NCBI GenBank assembly: GCA_014529385.2
Contig: CM043963.1
Span: forward strand, 99,554,412-99,618,411
Origin: Adiantum capillus-veneris
Lineage: Eukaryota; Streptophyta; Polypodiopsida; Polypodiales; Pteridaceae
DNA: 64,000 nucleotides
Direction: 5' to 3'
Part shown: positions 23,451-34,160 of the stretch, in pieces
How positions within the stretch are numbered: position 1 is the first letter of the stretch
Layout of the letters: every line of letters starts with the position of its first letter
Notes under the pieces: model-generated
What the model was told of the DNA's origin: nothing
Seen by the model: only the letters and a program-made list of their open reading frames with translations
The model's database searches: none
Position numbers and translations under genes: made by a program

Positions 23451-24840
23451 TTGCTTCAGATGGAATGTAGGGCACCTTGTGACCCTAGGGAACATAGGGA
23501 ATCCTATGGCCCTTGAGATTGTAGATTGTCACCCTATGGCCCTTGGACCACAAGATCTTTAGATGGGACAGAGGGCATCCAAGGGCCCAAGGGTGGCCTA
23601 CGTACATAGGGTACACCATGGTGCATATTAACGGGCACCATGGCAGCCCCATGCACCTAGGGCTCTAGGGCCATAGGATCTCCAAAAGAAACATAGGGAA
23701 TCATATGGCCCTTGCGATTTTACATTGCCACCCTATGGCACTTGGGCCATAGGGTCTTCATATGGAACGTAGGGCACCTTGTGACCCTAGGGAACATTGG
23801 GAATACTATGGCCCTTCAGATTGTAGATTGTCACCCTATGGCCCTTGGGCCACAAGGTCTCTAGATGGGATGTAGGGCACCCTGTGATCCTATGGATCTA
23901 GGGCCATAGGATCTCCAAAAAAAACATATGGAACCCTATGGCCCTTGAGATTGTACATTGCTACCCTATGGCCCTTGGGCCACAAGGTCTCAAGATGGAA
24001 CATAGGGCACCTTTTGATCCTATGGCCATAGGTTCCTTATGTTCCTTTTGGAGATTCTATGGTGCTAGGGTCATAGGATCTTTAGAAGGAACATAGGAAA
24101 CCATATGGCCCTTGAGATTGTACATTGCCATCCTATGACCCTTGGGCCACAGGGTCTCTTGATGGGACATAGGGCACCCTGTGATCCTATGTCCGTAGGG
24201 CCATATGTTCATTTTGGAGATCCAATGGCCCGAGGACCATAGGATCTCCAAAAGGAACATAGGGAACCCTGTGATCCTATGTCTGTAGGGCCATGTGTTC
24301 ATTTCGGAGATCCTATGGCCCGAGGACCATAGGATCTCCAAAAGGAACATAGGGAACCCTATGGCCCTTGAGATTGTACATTCCCACACTATGGCCCTTG
24401 GGCCACAATGTCTCCAATAGGTCACCCTTTGATCCTATGGCCCTAGGTTCTTTATGTCGCTTTTGGAGATTCTATGGCCCTAGTGCCACCCTATCTCCAA
24501 AAGGAACATAGGGAACCCTATGGCCCTTGAGATTGTTCATTGCCACCCTAAGGCCCTTGGGCCACAAGGTCTTTGGATCGGACATAGAGCACCATGTGAT
24601 CCTATGGCCATAGTTCCATATATATGTTTTGGAGATCCTATGGCCCTATGGCCATAGGATCTTCAATAGGAACATAGGGAACCCTATGACCCTTGAGATT
24701 GTACATTGGCACCCTATGGCAAGATGGGACATTGGTTACCCTATACTACGATGTGAGACCACCCTATGGCCTTATGGTCATAGGGTGCCTTAGGGCCATA
24801 TGTTACTCTTTAGTATGAGGTGAAACCCTATGTAGCCACA
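23450..24840. repeat. Palindromic repeat block 4, second unit type
   Basis: Units of roughly 110-160 bp: 'aacatagggaaccctatggc', 'ccttgagattgtacattgcc', 'accctatggcccttgggcca', 'tcctatggccctagggcca' and 'taggatctccaaaaggaac'. It shares the palindromic core with block 3, but the spacers differ. Confidence 0.85.
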
Positions 24841-25164
24841 CCCTGTCTGCCCTTCTAAAGATTCTATGTCTAGTTTTATGTTAGTGACTACAAATGAATT
24901 TAAAGAAACTATATTACACCATATCTTACAAACACATATAGTGTACACTTTCTTTCCCACCTTTTTGCCTCTTTTTTTTTCCCATCCTCCTGCAACCGAA
25001 CCCTAATCCATCCTCATACAACAACGCTCTACTCATCCTCTTACAACGTGTGCCCAACTCCCCACAACCCAATTAAAGGTATCCATAGTTTCAGCATTTT
25101 CTGTAGTTATTGCTTTTTGTATTTGCAGGTTTATAATTTTTTTGTAATTAGAGATTTTTGCAGT

Positions 25165-25400
25165 TAGAGTTTTACAGTTTTACAGTATTAGGTCACTTAT
25201 GAAGAGTTTCCTGTTTTACAGATTTAGGTCCTTAATAAGAGTTTTCGTTTTACAAATTTAGGTCCCTAATTAGTGTCTTCTGTTATATATTTTTAGGTCT
25301 CTAATTAGAGTATTCTGTATTACAGTTTCAGATCTCTAATTAGAGACTTTTCTGTTTTATAGTTCTACAGTCTACAATTTTACAGTTTTAGAGATGTAAT
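25165..25400. repeat. About 35-bp AT-rich tandem repeat
   Basis: The word 'aggtc(c/t)ctaattagag' with 'ctgttttacag' recurs at 25190, 25226, 25260, 25295 and 25330. The flanking stretch 24890-25165 has no gene. Confidence 0.75.
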
Positions 25401-25711
25401 TAATGATTTTTGTTTATTGTTTTAGAGAGAGGTGATTCACAACTTAGTTAAAACGTAATTAGATTAAGAACAGTTAAAACCAAATTAAGCAAAAAGATTA
25501 GGGTTTCTACAGGTTACCTCTGAGTAAATTTTTGTTTGATGAAGAGAGGCTGCAGCCGTAGCAAGCAGTCACTTAAGTGTGTTGAGGCCGCGACGATGAT
25601 GGTAACCGATTTGTGTTTGGGAGGTCGCGGCAGCAGTCCTTCTGTTGAAGGTTGTGGTGATGGCTTCGCGTAGATCTGTGCGCGTCGCAACGATGGTGTA
25701 GAACTGTATGC

Positions 25712-25713
<2 letters not shown>

Positions 25714-25806
<93 letters not shown>
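25714..25806. repeat. (GA)n microsatellite
   Basis: About 93 bp of uninterrupted GA/AG dinucleotides. The poly-Leu/Ser minus-strand ORF across it is an artefact. Downstream to about 26370 is purine-rich, then AT-rich, with no gene seen. Confidence 0.97.
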
Positions 25807-25808
<2 letters not shown>

Positions 25809-26369
25809 CTGTGTGCAGGTTTCTGTGTAGGTTTCGAGCAAGAAACGAGAGAGAGAAAGAGAGCGACAGTGTGAAAAAAATTGTGGTAGAGAGAGAAAGA
25901 GAGAGATAAGGTTAGTTAGGTTAAGTTAGAAATTCAAAATTCAAATTTTGAATTTAGGGGCTATTCTCACGGTGTTGCAGTCGAGATTACTAGAGTTCTA
26001 GGCTTTGTGCGAAAACGAGACATAGCTTATCGGCTCCGAAATTGAAAAAGCTTTTCGGGAAAAAAAAAAGTTGGTGCAAGGCTTTGTCAATGTCCATATC
26101 TTTGTAGTATGAGTGGAACGACACCCATGAAGCAAAATTGACTCCATAATCAAAATCTGCATTGTAAAAAATACACTAAAAATAGCTAAATTTTTAAAAA
26201 ATTATCCCGACAATTGTGCGCTATTTTTTTGTTCGATATCAATAAGTGTATTTGAAAACCCATTATGACAAAGTTTTTTGTAGCGTAAATTTATTTATTT
26301 TTAATTATTTTTTAATTTATGCCACTTGTGGATATCCCTTGAATGGCCGAAATTATTATGAAGACACCT

Positions 26370-28110
26370 TAGCCACCCCCGGGCTCACACCATAGGGCGG
26401 CAATGTTGGAGGTCAAGGATCAAAGCGTGCACTCAGTTCCATTTGAAAATCCTATGTCCTAGGGTTTTCTTCTTCTATCTTGTGAGATCCTTGTGGCCCT
26501 ACGGTGGCAATGTGAAAGCTTGTGGACCTAGGGCCATAGGGTGGCAATGTATAAGCTCAAGAGCCATAAGTTGCCCTATATTCCATTTGGAAATCATATG
26601 GCCCTAGGGTTTAGGGGTGACAATGGATAAGCTCCAATACATAGCCCTATGTTCCAGTTGGAGATCCTATGGCCCTAGGTCCACGACAATGTATAAGCTC
26701 AAGAGCCATACGTTGCCCTACTTTCTAGTTGGAGATCCTATGGCCCTAGGGTCATGGGGTGGCAATATGTAAGCTCAAGGGCCATAGGGTACCACATGTC
26801 CAATATGGAGATCCTACCGCCCTAGGGCCATGGGGTGGCAATGTATAAGCTCAATGGCCATACATTGCCTATGTTCCATTTGGAAATCCTATGGCCCTAG
26901 GGTAATGGGGTGGCAATGTATAAGCTCAAGGGACATACATTGCCTATGTTCCATTTGTAAATCCTATGGCCCTAGGGTAATGGGGTGGCAATGTATAAGC
27001 TCAAGGGCCATAGGGTGCCACATGTCCCATATAGAGATCCTATGGCCCTAGGGCCATGGGGATGCATTGATATCTTGGCCACCCTTGAACCCGCACCCTT
27101 GAGCTTAGGGGCCTTAGGTTGTCTTATTGTATGTTGTGAGATCGTGGCCCTAGGGCCATAGGGTGGCAATGTATAAGCTCAAGGGCCATACATTGCCTCT
27201 GTTCCATTTGAAAATCCTATGTCCCTAGGGTCATGGGGTGGCAATGTATAAGCTCAAGGTCCATAGGGTGCCACATGTTCCATATAGAGATCCTATGGCC
27301 CTAGGGCCATGGGGCTGCATTGATATCTTGGCCACCTTTGACATCTTGGCCATAGGTTGTCTTTTTGTATGTTGTGAGATCTTGTGGCCCTAAGGCCATA
27401 GGGTGTCAATGTATAAGCTCAAGGGCCATATGTTGTCCTATGTTCCATTTGGAAATCCTATGGCCACAGGGCCATGGGGCTGCATTGACATCTTGGCCAC
27501 CCTTGAACTCACACCCTTGGGCTTCGGGCCATAGGTTGTCTTTTTGTATGTTTTGAAGTCTTGTGGCCCTAGGGCCATAGGGTGGCAATGTATAAACTCA
27601 AGGGCCATACGTTGCCCTATGTTCCATTTGGAAATCCTATAGCCCTAGGGTCATGGGGTTGCAATGTATAAGCTCAAGGGCCATACATTGTCGTATGTTT
27701 CATATGCCGATCCTATGGCCCTAGGGTCATGGGGTTGCAATGTATAAGCTCAAGGGCCATACATTGTCGTATGTTTCATTTGGAGATCTTATGGCCCTAG
27801 GGTCATGGGGTGCCATAGGATGTATATATACTTGACATGAAACTCTGTGAGGTGATCTTGAGGACAACCTTATGGCCTTCAGGCCTTAGGGAGTTAATAT
27901 AGAGCAAATAGTTCTTTATACCGGCATAGAGAGCTATGGCCCTAGGGCCATAGCAAAACAATGAGGGTTTTTTGGAAACAATGAGGGCACCTTGTGGTCT
28001 AGGGGCCATAGGATGTCAATATAGATCATAGAGCATAGAAGATAGAGCATAGAGCACAAAGAGATTCTTAGTAGCATAGAAGGAACCCTATGACCTTCAG
28101 GCCACAGGGT
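26370..28110. repeat. Palindromic repeat block 5, third unit type
   Basis: Units of roughly 75-100 bp: 'ggcaatgtataagctcaagg', 'gccatagggtgccacatgtc' and 'gagatcctatggccctaggg' then 'ccatggggtggcaatg'. The palindromic core is the same family as blocks 1-4. Confidence 0.85.
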
Positions 28111-28218
28111 GCTTCTCATGAAACACCTACATACATACTTGTTATGCTTTATGCTACGTAAATCAATATACTCTACAAGCGGTTTGTTCAACAAATATTC
28201 TTGCAAATGTTCTTGCAG

Positions 28219-31200
28219 GTATGGCGAATTTCAATCATGGTGATAGAGTTTGCATGTTTGTAGCAACGCAAAAGGTTGCCATTGGGACTGTATTTGAAAT
28301 AAATCCAAGTGCATATTGTTCTGGCATGCTTATTGGGGAAGGCAATGTATCGGTGTCAGTTGATTTGTGTTTTGAAAAGAAAGCACTCATCCCTTTCCCA
28401 ACAATGGATGCATTGACAGTGGGAGATGCTTTTCATAGTATTGTGAAATGGAGTAGTGGGTTGTTGCAACATATAAATGAGATGCAGTACAAAGGGGCTT
28501 CTATGCATGAGGCTAACAAAGCAGAAGGAGCATTGGATGCACAATGTAATGGAATGAGCTACAGAGAGATTCGGAAGGATAAGAGGGTTCAACTTTGGGA
28601 TGAAAGCAAAACACATGTAGTAGCCGAAGGGGTTGTCATGTATGTGTGTCCGTTTGACTCTGTAAACTTTGGTGAGCTAGGTGAAGATAACATTGGTATT
28701 GGTATCGAAACATCCTATGCAGATGAGGCTACTATTTCTGCAGAAGCTTGTGTATGTAGCATTAATCTAGTTTGTTGGCCTATCAAGAGAGTGACAACTA
28801 TGGATGGAAAAGAATTGTTATGCTATGAGGATCTACATGCTATGCATGCGTTACAAGACACATGCATTGAATCAGCTTATTTGGTAGAGCCTATTTCAAA
28901 AAAGCGGAAATATTCTTTGTAAATAGGAAGCCAAAAATGTCAGTGAAAGCTTATAAGAGATCCAATCAAGCATCTCTAGCATCTGTCCAGCTTGTTTCAA
29001 CCATAGATTGTTGTTCCAAAAGGTGTTGTCAATATGCCAATCAAGATAAGGTCATGGCTATGCGCAATGAATTTTGGGGATAGAGTTTGCAAAATAGAAC
29101 AAACTATGTGTATGATACAATATTGAATGCATGGCATGAGAACAAACAACTACAAAGACATGCTATGTGTTTTCTTTTAATGGCAGTGAGATTTGCAGTA
29201 GAGCTTGGTACGAAATTCATGGCATTCCAAAAACTTCATTTTATTGTTACCGTGAACATTTTGAGAATGGGGTTAGACGCTCAGTGCATGGTAATGATGG
29301 TGTCATGAGAAAAGGAAGAGACCATACAGAAATGGGAAGGGCATTGATGCGCTTTTTTGTTGATGAAAACTCGGAGAGAATGCCACATAAGAGTAGAACC
29401 ATGGAAGATGGTACTAGGGAAACTTTGCTTGCAATACCAAACACGTACAAGCAAGTAGACATTTTACATGATGTCAATAAAACACTTGACAGTATGAGTC
29501 TCAAGCCAATGTCTAGCACGACATTCAATAGGATTTGGAATACAGAGTTTGCTAATGTGACATTGTCAAAAACAAGTGAGTTCTCCAAATGTGTTGTGTG
29601 TAGTCGGATAAAGTCTCAACTAGAGTCAACAAAGGATGACAAGATGATTGCACATTTGAAGGATGAATGTCAAATTCACATGTTGCAACAACAAAGTTGT
29701 AGGAATGTGTACTACACCTGGCGTGAGTTCTCCCAGTTGCAAAAGGATAAGTATTTATGCATTATACATGATAAAATGGATCAAAAAAAGAAAGCAATAC
29801 CTAGGTTGCGTGTGAACTTAAAAGATTATGCGAATGCATATCAATTGCAAGTATCATTAACAGGTATGATAACACATGGACATGGTCATGGAATGTATGG
29901 TCACTTCTCACTGAATGGTCTATGGCCTTCAGATCCCAATGCTACAATTGGTTCCCTTGCATTATGCTTACAGAATTTGGAAAGAACAGAAAAACATGGA
30001 CTAGGAGATTTATGCCATGACGGTATGCCACGCAGCAATGTAACGTTATTCAATGCATTGAACTCAAGGAGATCTCTAGACCTCCAAAACAAAATGAAGC
30101 AAGAGCGTGAGAGGAATGCATCAACAATGACACCACCGTTGGCCATCCAAGGATGTAATGAAGAGATTGTACACATACAATCAACTTCCTCTCAATGTGT
30201 TGTGGATACCATATCCACTCCTGCATTTCAAAAATTGCCTGAGAATCTTTTGCTATAGCTAGATAATTGTGCAGGAGAGAATAAAAACCGATATTTGTTT
30301 GCATACTTATCCTTGTTAGTAGCAAAAGAAGTTTTCAAAACCGTGCATTTGGGATTCTTAATGGTGGGTCATACACATGAGGACATAGATGCAATGTTTA
30401 GTAGGTTCTCAGAAAGATTGCGAACAGAAATGAAATTTACTTTTCCACATCTGATGGAACATTTTCAAAAATGTGAAAGCTCAGCTCCAGCACCATTTTT
30501 TATGACACAATTTCTTGACTCTAAATTATTTGTGCAAGGGTACATGTGTGACGGACATGTGTGAAGGTAAATCCTTTGTGCAAGGGTAGTACATGTGTGA
30601 CGGACAAGATGCTCTAGTTGGACACTCTAAGCCACTTCAATTTCGTTTCTATATGCAAGGTGAAGTCCCAGTAATGCAGACAAAATTCATCCCAAATCAC
30701 TCGATTGGATGCCAAAGGAGTCGGGAATTGAGTTGTGGAAAAAAGATGACCAGGGAAAACCAAAATTACCAACAGGCTGTCTAGATGTGGTACCTATAGC
30801 AGACTATGTGAGAGATAGTCCGCTTGTTATTCAAGGGATTAAGTCATATCTTGAATTTTGGAAAAGATGTTCTCTATTAAAGGGAAAGGCCCATGACTCC
30901 ACAAAATACATGGAGCCTATTATCACTTATTGGCAAAACATAATCAATGATCTTGAACAACCAACCAATAAACACATTGGTGAATATACAATATTTTGGC
31001 CAAAGACTATAGGGAGTCATCGAATGCAAGAGATAGAGGAAAACAGAGATGAGTTTCAAGGATATGAAGAATTGAATGATCACTATGTTGGTCCTCAAAG
31101 TGCAAGGCCACAAGAGGCCTTTAGGCCTCAAATTGATGTAAGAAAAGGGGATCTTTATCTTGTGAGACCCGCAGATCCTGAATATCCGATATGGCTAGGA

Positions 31201-31458
31201 GTGGCAGAGTCAAACGTTGATGTAGACAAATCATCTCCTAACTACAAGAAAGTTCTGATTCAGTATTGGGCACCAAAACATCAAAAAAGAAATCCCACAA
31301 TCCAAGAACAGTATGAGGATTGTTGGAAAAAGAGTTGGTGCTGCAATCTTGCTGACCCAAAGCGCTGGGAGTGTGTTGATACAATTGTATGGTCATGGAC
31401 TCCAAGGGGTGGAATAATTGCGGAAACAATCAAATGTCATGGAGAAGGCACAGGCTAG
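28219..31458 (+). pseudogene. DUF8039 + DDE (DUF7869-like) transposase, broken
   Basis: An acceptor (ttcttgcag) precedes ATG 28221. 28221-28922 encodes about 233 residues like the plant DUF8039 domain (MLIGEGNVSVSVDL, FPTMDALTVGDAFHSIVKW). Then, after a frame change, a Cys-containing stretch (DCCSKRCCQYANQDKV) and RAWYEIHGIPKTSFYCY. From 29167 an RNase H/DDE-type core follows: first Asp in LCIIHDKMDQ, second in LDNCAGENKNRYL, last acidic cluster in GHTHEDIDAMFSRF. A C-terminal region (30709-31458, DVRKGDLYLVRPADPEYP) follows. Breaks: frame changes near 28922-28937, 29160 and 30690-30708; TAG at 29081-29083 and 30256-30258 (directly before LDNC, where Gln is usual); and a short duplication of 'tgtgcaagggtacatgtgtg' around 30530-30610. 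Transposase identity is strong; family naming is from memory. Confidence 0.75.
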
Positions 31459-31519
31459 CTTAATAGGAGAAATTGAATAGCATTTCATATCGTGCTCATT
31501 GTTTTATTTCCCCAGCTTA

Positions 31520-31795
31520 TGTATGATTTTATGAAGTATTTTTAAACATCCACATAAAACTAAAGATTCTAAAAGGTGTTTCTCAACACCACCATTTTCT
31601 TGGGAATCTATCTCTTTTATGAAGTGTTTTGAACACCCGCATAAAAATAAAAAATTTAAAAGGTGTTTCTCAACACCACCATTTTCTTGAGAATCTATCT
31701 CTTTTATGAAGTGTTTTGAAACAACCACATAAAAATAAAAATTTCAAAAGGTGTTTCTCAACACCACCATTTTCTTGAGAATCTATCTCTTTGTC
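31520..31795. repeat. 87-88 bp tandem repeat, three copies
   Basis: 'aggtgtttctcaacaccacc' recurs at 31574, 31661 and 31749, with 'gaatctatctcttttatgaa' between. It fills the gap between the convergent 3' ends of the DUF7869-like pseudogene and the H3/Ulp1-like gene. 'ggtgtt...aacacc' makes each unit a small hairpin. Confidence 0.85.
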
Positions 31796-33287
31796 ACATT
31801 CCCAAATTAAATGAAATTTTTCCAAATTTAATGGGAAATAGGAATCCATAGGCATTGATATTAGTCCCAAAGTTGTGGGATTTTCCCATTTCATCTAAAA
31901 TGGTGTTATATATCTGCTCTTGCGTTAAAGCTTCAAGAGCAGACACAAGCTTCCGAACAGATCTGCGCAAAATACAATTAAATTTCATAAGCGACTTTTA
32001 ACAAAATTCTATGCGATGTCGAACAAAATACAAAACCTCTTACCTACGTACTTCACCATGAAATCCATGGGATGAATTAGCAAGGTAGCACCAGTTCCGT
32101 TCAAGGTGTAAGAGAACAAGACTCCAATGAGATCTTTTACAAATAAACATAAGCAAAACACATGTCATCATAACAAATTAGAGTTCAAGATAAAATAATT
32201 TCGCTCTATTGAAAACATTGCGTACCCTTCATGATAAGCGAGAACAAAAAATTTTGCCGTCTCCATGTTCACTGACTGGAACCAGTCAACTACTTCCACT
32301 AAAGATGTATCCTCGACCGTCAAAATGACCGAGAGGTTCGAGTCAAGGACGGCGACATCATCTTGCATATTCCAAGGCAAATTTGAAACTAAAAAACTGT
32401 AAAGAAATTCGTGTCATACAAAATTGAATATATTAAAAGAATTTATTGTGAAAAAAAGAATAGCACGCACCAAAGCAAGCAATTGATGATTGAGTCTGTG
32501 AGTTCCCTTGTCTGGTTCTGTAAAATTGCAATCTCGTGGGGGTGATAGGGAAAATACAGAATGCGTTCCCACACAGGAAGGCCAACATGGAAATAGGGAA
32601 ACAGTAATGACAAATCATCAGCGTTGGCATCGCTGATGACATCTGCCATTTGTTTCTCCATCATCTCAAGGCGTAATTGCTCCAATCTTTCACTATCGTC
32701 TTCTGTTGTGTCCCACTCGGTGTTGAGACGGGTGCTGTATCGATGAATTTGTGTAGACACTTCATGAACTTTGACCTTGTCAATAGGGGTGGTATTCTAA
32801 GAATATTGTCCATCTTTCGGTCTAAAATACCGGCAGGCGGTATTGTTTTGTCATACCTGAACCTGAGAAGGTGAAGTGTGTTGATGTCTTGCGGCATCAA
32901 TGTTGTCCTATGGGCATGGGCCAAGAGAATGTAGCTGTCCTGGAAAAGCTCTACAAAAAAATCCTCGGCGGCCTCGTGCAAGCACCCCGTTGCACTTCGA
33001 GACCACCGGAAATTCAGGTTGTGTTGCTCGCAAATCTCGCGAACAACTCTCTGGAATGGCAGTTTAGGTATTGCCAATGAAATGTGCTTTTGGAGCTTAC
33101 GAAGTTCGAGTAGAACGCTCCTATTCTGCTCGTATCTTCTTCTTCGCATTGTTGCCCGTAATTGTGGCATGGTCTTGCCCGGAATCACCTGCGATGTTGA
33201 CGGTTGCACTGTAGACAAGCTAGCCTGGCCCTGCGGACGAGACTGGCCAGGATAAACCTTCCTTGCTGTTTGCTTTGTGTGGGCCAT
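31794..33287 (-). CDS. Histone H3-like domain apparently fused to an Ulp1/C48 protease-like domain
   Basis: ATG 33287 opens MAHTKQTARKVYPG, an H3 tail keeping Lys4 and Lys9. Residues 51-144 match the H3 fold: RKLQKHISLAIPKLPFQR, VVREI, HEAAEDFFVELFQD, HAHRTTLMPQDI. Exon 1 ends at CAG|GTATGA (32857/32856). Exons 2-5 (32796-32471, 32396-32226, 32133-32044, 31962-31794) have GT-AG junctions and join in one frame. They give an Ulp1/SENP-like region: RELTDSIINCLLCFLVSNLP, then AYHEGSHWSLVLLHLERNW with the catalytic-type His, YLANSS where families have Y-D-S, and TNINAYGFLF where a Q-N-x-x-D-C-G box is expected. The Asp and Cys seem lost, so protease activity is doubtful. Joining exon 1 to exon 2 needs a one-base correction, so two adjacent genes remain possible. 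Tail Lys14, 18, 23 and 27 are absent. Loop 1 equals canonical H3 in length, so this is not a typical CENH3. Confidence 0.65.
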
Positions 33288-33510
33288 GACCTGAACGAGG
33301 AGAATGCGAGGAAATATGGAAATCTGGATGTGGGTAAAAACGCAGAATGACTAGAGACACTTCGGAAAAAACGATGAGAAAAAAAAGGGGAGGGATGTTT
33401 ATATTAGCGGAATAAATATAATGAGAAGAGGCGGCTGCATTAATCATGACATTGCGAGGTATGACGGGAAGCGTGCGAGCATAATGATTACGTGCCATGT
33501 GGCACATCGG

Positions 33511-34035
33511 GACTCAAGCGATATTGGTGGTGCCGAAATTAGTGGCACTGCCTATTCGCGGTGTGGCACGACGAGGAAAGAAGCGCCCCAACGGGTTGCC
33601 CTAGCAACAACGGTATGTCGCAGCACAACGCGAGGAGGCGGACCAGAGTACTCTGGACTGGCCGTATCGCGTTATGATGCGACAACAAGCTGTCGTGCCA
33701 AAACACGATAGCGGTGCCTTTGTGGAGCGGTGGCACCAGTTTCGCGTTGTGGTACGACCGTTCCAGGGCGGCTGACATGTGGCATAATCATCATGGCGAC
33801 TGCATGATGCACGGGTGGCGCGACAAAAAGGCGTCGCGGCACAACGCGAGGAGCCTGACCTGAGTACTCTGGACTGGCCGTATCACGTTATGATGCGACA
33901 ACGAGTTGTTGTGCCAAAAGGCGATAGAGGTGCTTTTCTGGTGTGGCGGCACCAGTTTCGCGTTGTGGCGCAATCGTTCCACGGTGGCTGACACGTGGCG
34001 TAATCATCACGGCGACTGCATGATGCACGCCGGCC
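33511..34035. repeat. 216-bp tandem repeat in a divergent promoter region
   Basis: Two near-identical copies spaced 216 bp ('gagtactctggactggccgt' at 33646 and 33862; 'ggcaccagtttcgcgttgtg' in both; 'ggcgactgcatgatgcacg' in both) and a partial third copy to the left. It is GC-richer and CpG-richer than the neighbourhood. It lies between the H3/Ulp1-like gene (-) and the 34161 gene (+), so it may hold shared promoter or transposase-binding sites. Confidence 0.85.
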
Positions 34036-34078
34036 CCATGATGCACATCAATCAATGTCATCATTGTCCTCGGGAGTC

Positions 34079-34088
34079 CTATAAATAT
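34079..34088 (+). promoter_or_regulatory. TATA-like box for the 34161 gene
   Basis: CTATAAATAT lies about 75 bp upstream of ATG 34161. On the opposite strand a TATAAA-like stretch near 33397-33408 lies about 115 bp upstream of ATG 33287, giving a divergent arrangement. Confidence 0.45.
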
Positions 34089-34160
34089 GACTTGCTCCCC
34101 CATTTGCCCTTTGTTTGGATGTTGTGCTCTCTCGTCTATCTTCGCTTTTGAATTTCCGTT

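Noticed and set aside
25569-25841. Poly-Leu/Ser open frame over the GA repeat
   Set aside because: A microsatellite translation. The same applies to the frames over the GT/CA repeats at 48.0, 58.5 and 61.1 kb.
3880-28110. Dozens of open frames of 60-120 codons in the TATGGCC repeat blocks
   Set aside because: They are translations of the repeat unit, recur with the unit on both strands, and lack independent motifs.
32857-33287. H3-like protein as a centromeric CENH3
   Set aside because: Loop 1 has the same length as canonical H3, the first tail residues are canonical, and the gene sits in a transposon with a C-terminal extension.
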